NCBI GenBank assembly: GCA_027057815.1
Contig: JALURD010000061.1
Location: forward strand, 1-5,879
Reading direction: 5' to 3'
From: Acidilobaceae archaeon
Lineage (GTDB): Archaea > Thermoproteota > Thermoprotei_A > Sulfolobales > Acidilobaceae
DNA: 5,879 nucleotides
In this document: in pieces, positions 5,273-5,879 of the stretch
How positions within the stretch are numbered: position 1 is the first letter of the stretch
How the letters are laid out: each line of letters starts with the position of its first letter
Notes under the pieces: model-generated
What the model was told of the DNA's origin: nothing
Database searches by the model: none
What the model saw: only the letters and a program-made list of their open reading frames with translations
Program-made: the position numbers and the translations under genes

Positions 5273-5879
5273 GCCTTGTATAGTTCAACCAAAGCTTTTC
5301 TAACGTCAACAATCAAAGGACCCCGCCTTGTTATCTTAGCGAATACTAGGCCACCATAGACCGGTATCTCCCTCTCCCCATCCAGCTCCACCGTTAAGGG
5401 GTCCTCGAGTTCTACGGGTGTCTCAAGTTTAACCCTGGAGACACCATTAACCAATACGTTCCTGACGACTCCGGGTGCCAGGACCGCTCTCACCCTCCTG
5501 CCACCGCCGACCCTAAAGTATACTCCAAAGTCATCCCTAGCAGACACGGGGTTTACCGCTGCAGCTATCGAGGCTAAGCCTATGGAGTCCGGCGGTGCAT
5601 AAGCTACAACGGCATCAGTCACCATGCCAACGTCTATGATCGCCCTTGACCCCTTGAAGGGATACTTAGTCCCAGCAGCATCGACTAAGGCGTGATCTAC
5701 GTAGACTCCATCAACGTAAACCTCTATCCTCTTCATCCTGATAAGAGCCCCTGGCCCGACCAGCCCCTCGGCAACTGCCCCGGCAGCCATGCCAGCCAGT
5801 GTGCCGTCTATGCTGAAGGGTATGACGTTGTTTGTTCCGGTGGAGACCGGAACTAGAGGAGTGTCACGGGATACTTTAG
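5260..5879 (-). CDS. ATP-NAD kinase / AcoX-family protein, 5' end beyond window
   Basis: The frame stays open to the window edge, so 205 C-terminal residues are visible; ATG5790 lies internal to the conserved domain and is not the true start. Near the visible N-terminus are DTPLVPVSTGTNNVIPFSI (window residues 5-23) and GTLAGMAAGAVAEGL (25-39). The STGTNN...P pattern matches my recollection of AcoX proteins, a branch of the NAD-kinase-like fold found in acetoin dehydrogenase operons and of poorly known biochemical role. The rest is beta-rich (RIEVYVDGVYVDHALVDA, then Val-rich strands), as expected for the second domain. The GGDG-type nucleotide motif should lie upstream, outside the window. 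It heads a - strand operon with two small genes and faces the E2 gene. It could alternatively be a generic archaeal ATP-NAD kinase paralog. Confidence 0.68.
   Translation of the reverse strand, partial: KVSRDTPLVPVSTGTNNVIPFSIDGTLAGMAAGAVAEGLVGPGALIRMKRIEVYVDGVYVDHALVDAAGTKYPFKGSRAIIDVGMVTDAVVAYAPPDSIGLASIAAAVNPVSARDDFGVYFRVGGGRRVRAVLAPGVVRNVLVNGVSRVKLETPVELEDPLTVELDGEREIPVYGGLVFAKITRRGPLIVDVRKALVELYKAWNG
5834..5853. repeat. Perfect 8-bp inverted repeat inside the acoX-like gene
   Basis: GTTCCGGT (5834-5841) and ACCGGAAC (5846-5853) are exact inverted copies separated by GGAG, so the - strand mRNA could form an 8-bp stem with a CUCC tetraloop. It encodes the VPVSTG part of the conserved motif, so it may be a by-product of coding. 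No U-run follows, so it is not a terminator. Confidence 0.55.

Noticed and set aside
5260..5790. ATG5790 as the true start of the AcoX-like gene
   Set aside because: The frame continues upstream to the window edge and encodes the conserved STGTNN motif, so this methionine is internal.
1..5879. tRNA, rRNA or insertion sequences
   Set aside because: Nearly every base is coding, the only gap is 66 nt, and no transposase motifs, terminal inverted repeats or tRNA-like T-loop/anticodon arms were seen.

Overview
The window looks like part of a hyperthermophilic crenarchaeal (Thermoproteota) chromosome, probably Desulfurococcales-like. The genes are archaeal information-processing genes (tRNA C56 2'-O-methylase, transcription factor E, NreA). 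Arg is mostly AGG/AGA, Ile is often ATA, genes are tightly packed with overlaps, and Shine-Dalgarno motifs are G-rich. The lineage is inferred from gene content and codon style only.

Positions 1-3780 (+) form one compact cluster: the 3' part of aTrm56, TFE-alpha, a DNA cytosine-C5 methyltransferase, a SPOUT/SpoU-like protein of the kind often mislabelled 'RecB nuclease', and the PCNA-linked repair protein NreA. Neighbours overlap by 8, 26 and 44 nt, then have a 6-nt gap, so they are probably co-transcribed and translationally coupled. The unit combines transcription initiation, tRNA/RNA methylation, DNA methylation and DNA repair.

Positions 3781-3846 form the only real intergenic gap, with an AT-rich TATA-like element. 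Positions 3847-4569 (+) encode a stand-alone 2-oxoacid dehydrogenase acyltransferase (E2) catalytic domain without lipoyl or E1/E3-binding domains.

Positions 4566-5879 (-) run convergently towards E2: an ATP-NAD kinase/AcoX-family protein (5' end outside the window), then two small helical proteins. These two align with each other and appear to be diverged tandem paralogs; their function is unknown. The convergent E2 and last small gene share one CTAG as both stop codons. AcoX and E2 genes are classically linked in acetoin dehydrogenase loci, so this half may be a remodelled acyl-transfer locus (inference).

The most unusual signal is not a gene. The perfect 8-bp palindrome GGGATCCC occurs seven times between 535 and 4033, in all three reading frames and five different genes, with three near-copies. 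This resembles the HIP1 highly iterated palindrome of cyanobacteria. No tRNA, rRNA, CRISPR array or insertion sequence was seen.
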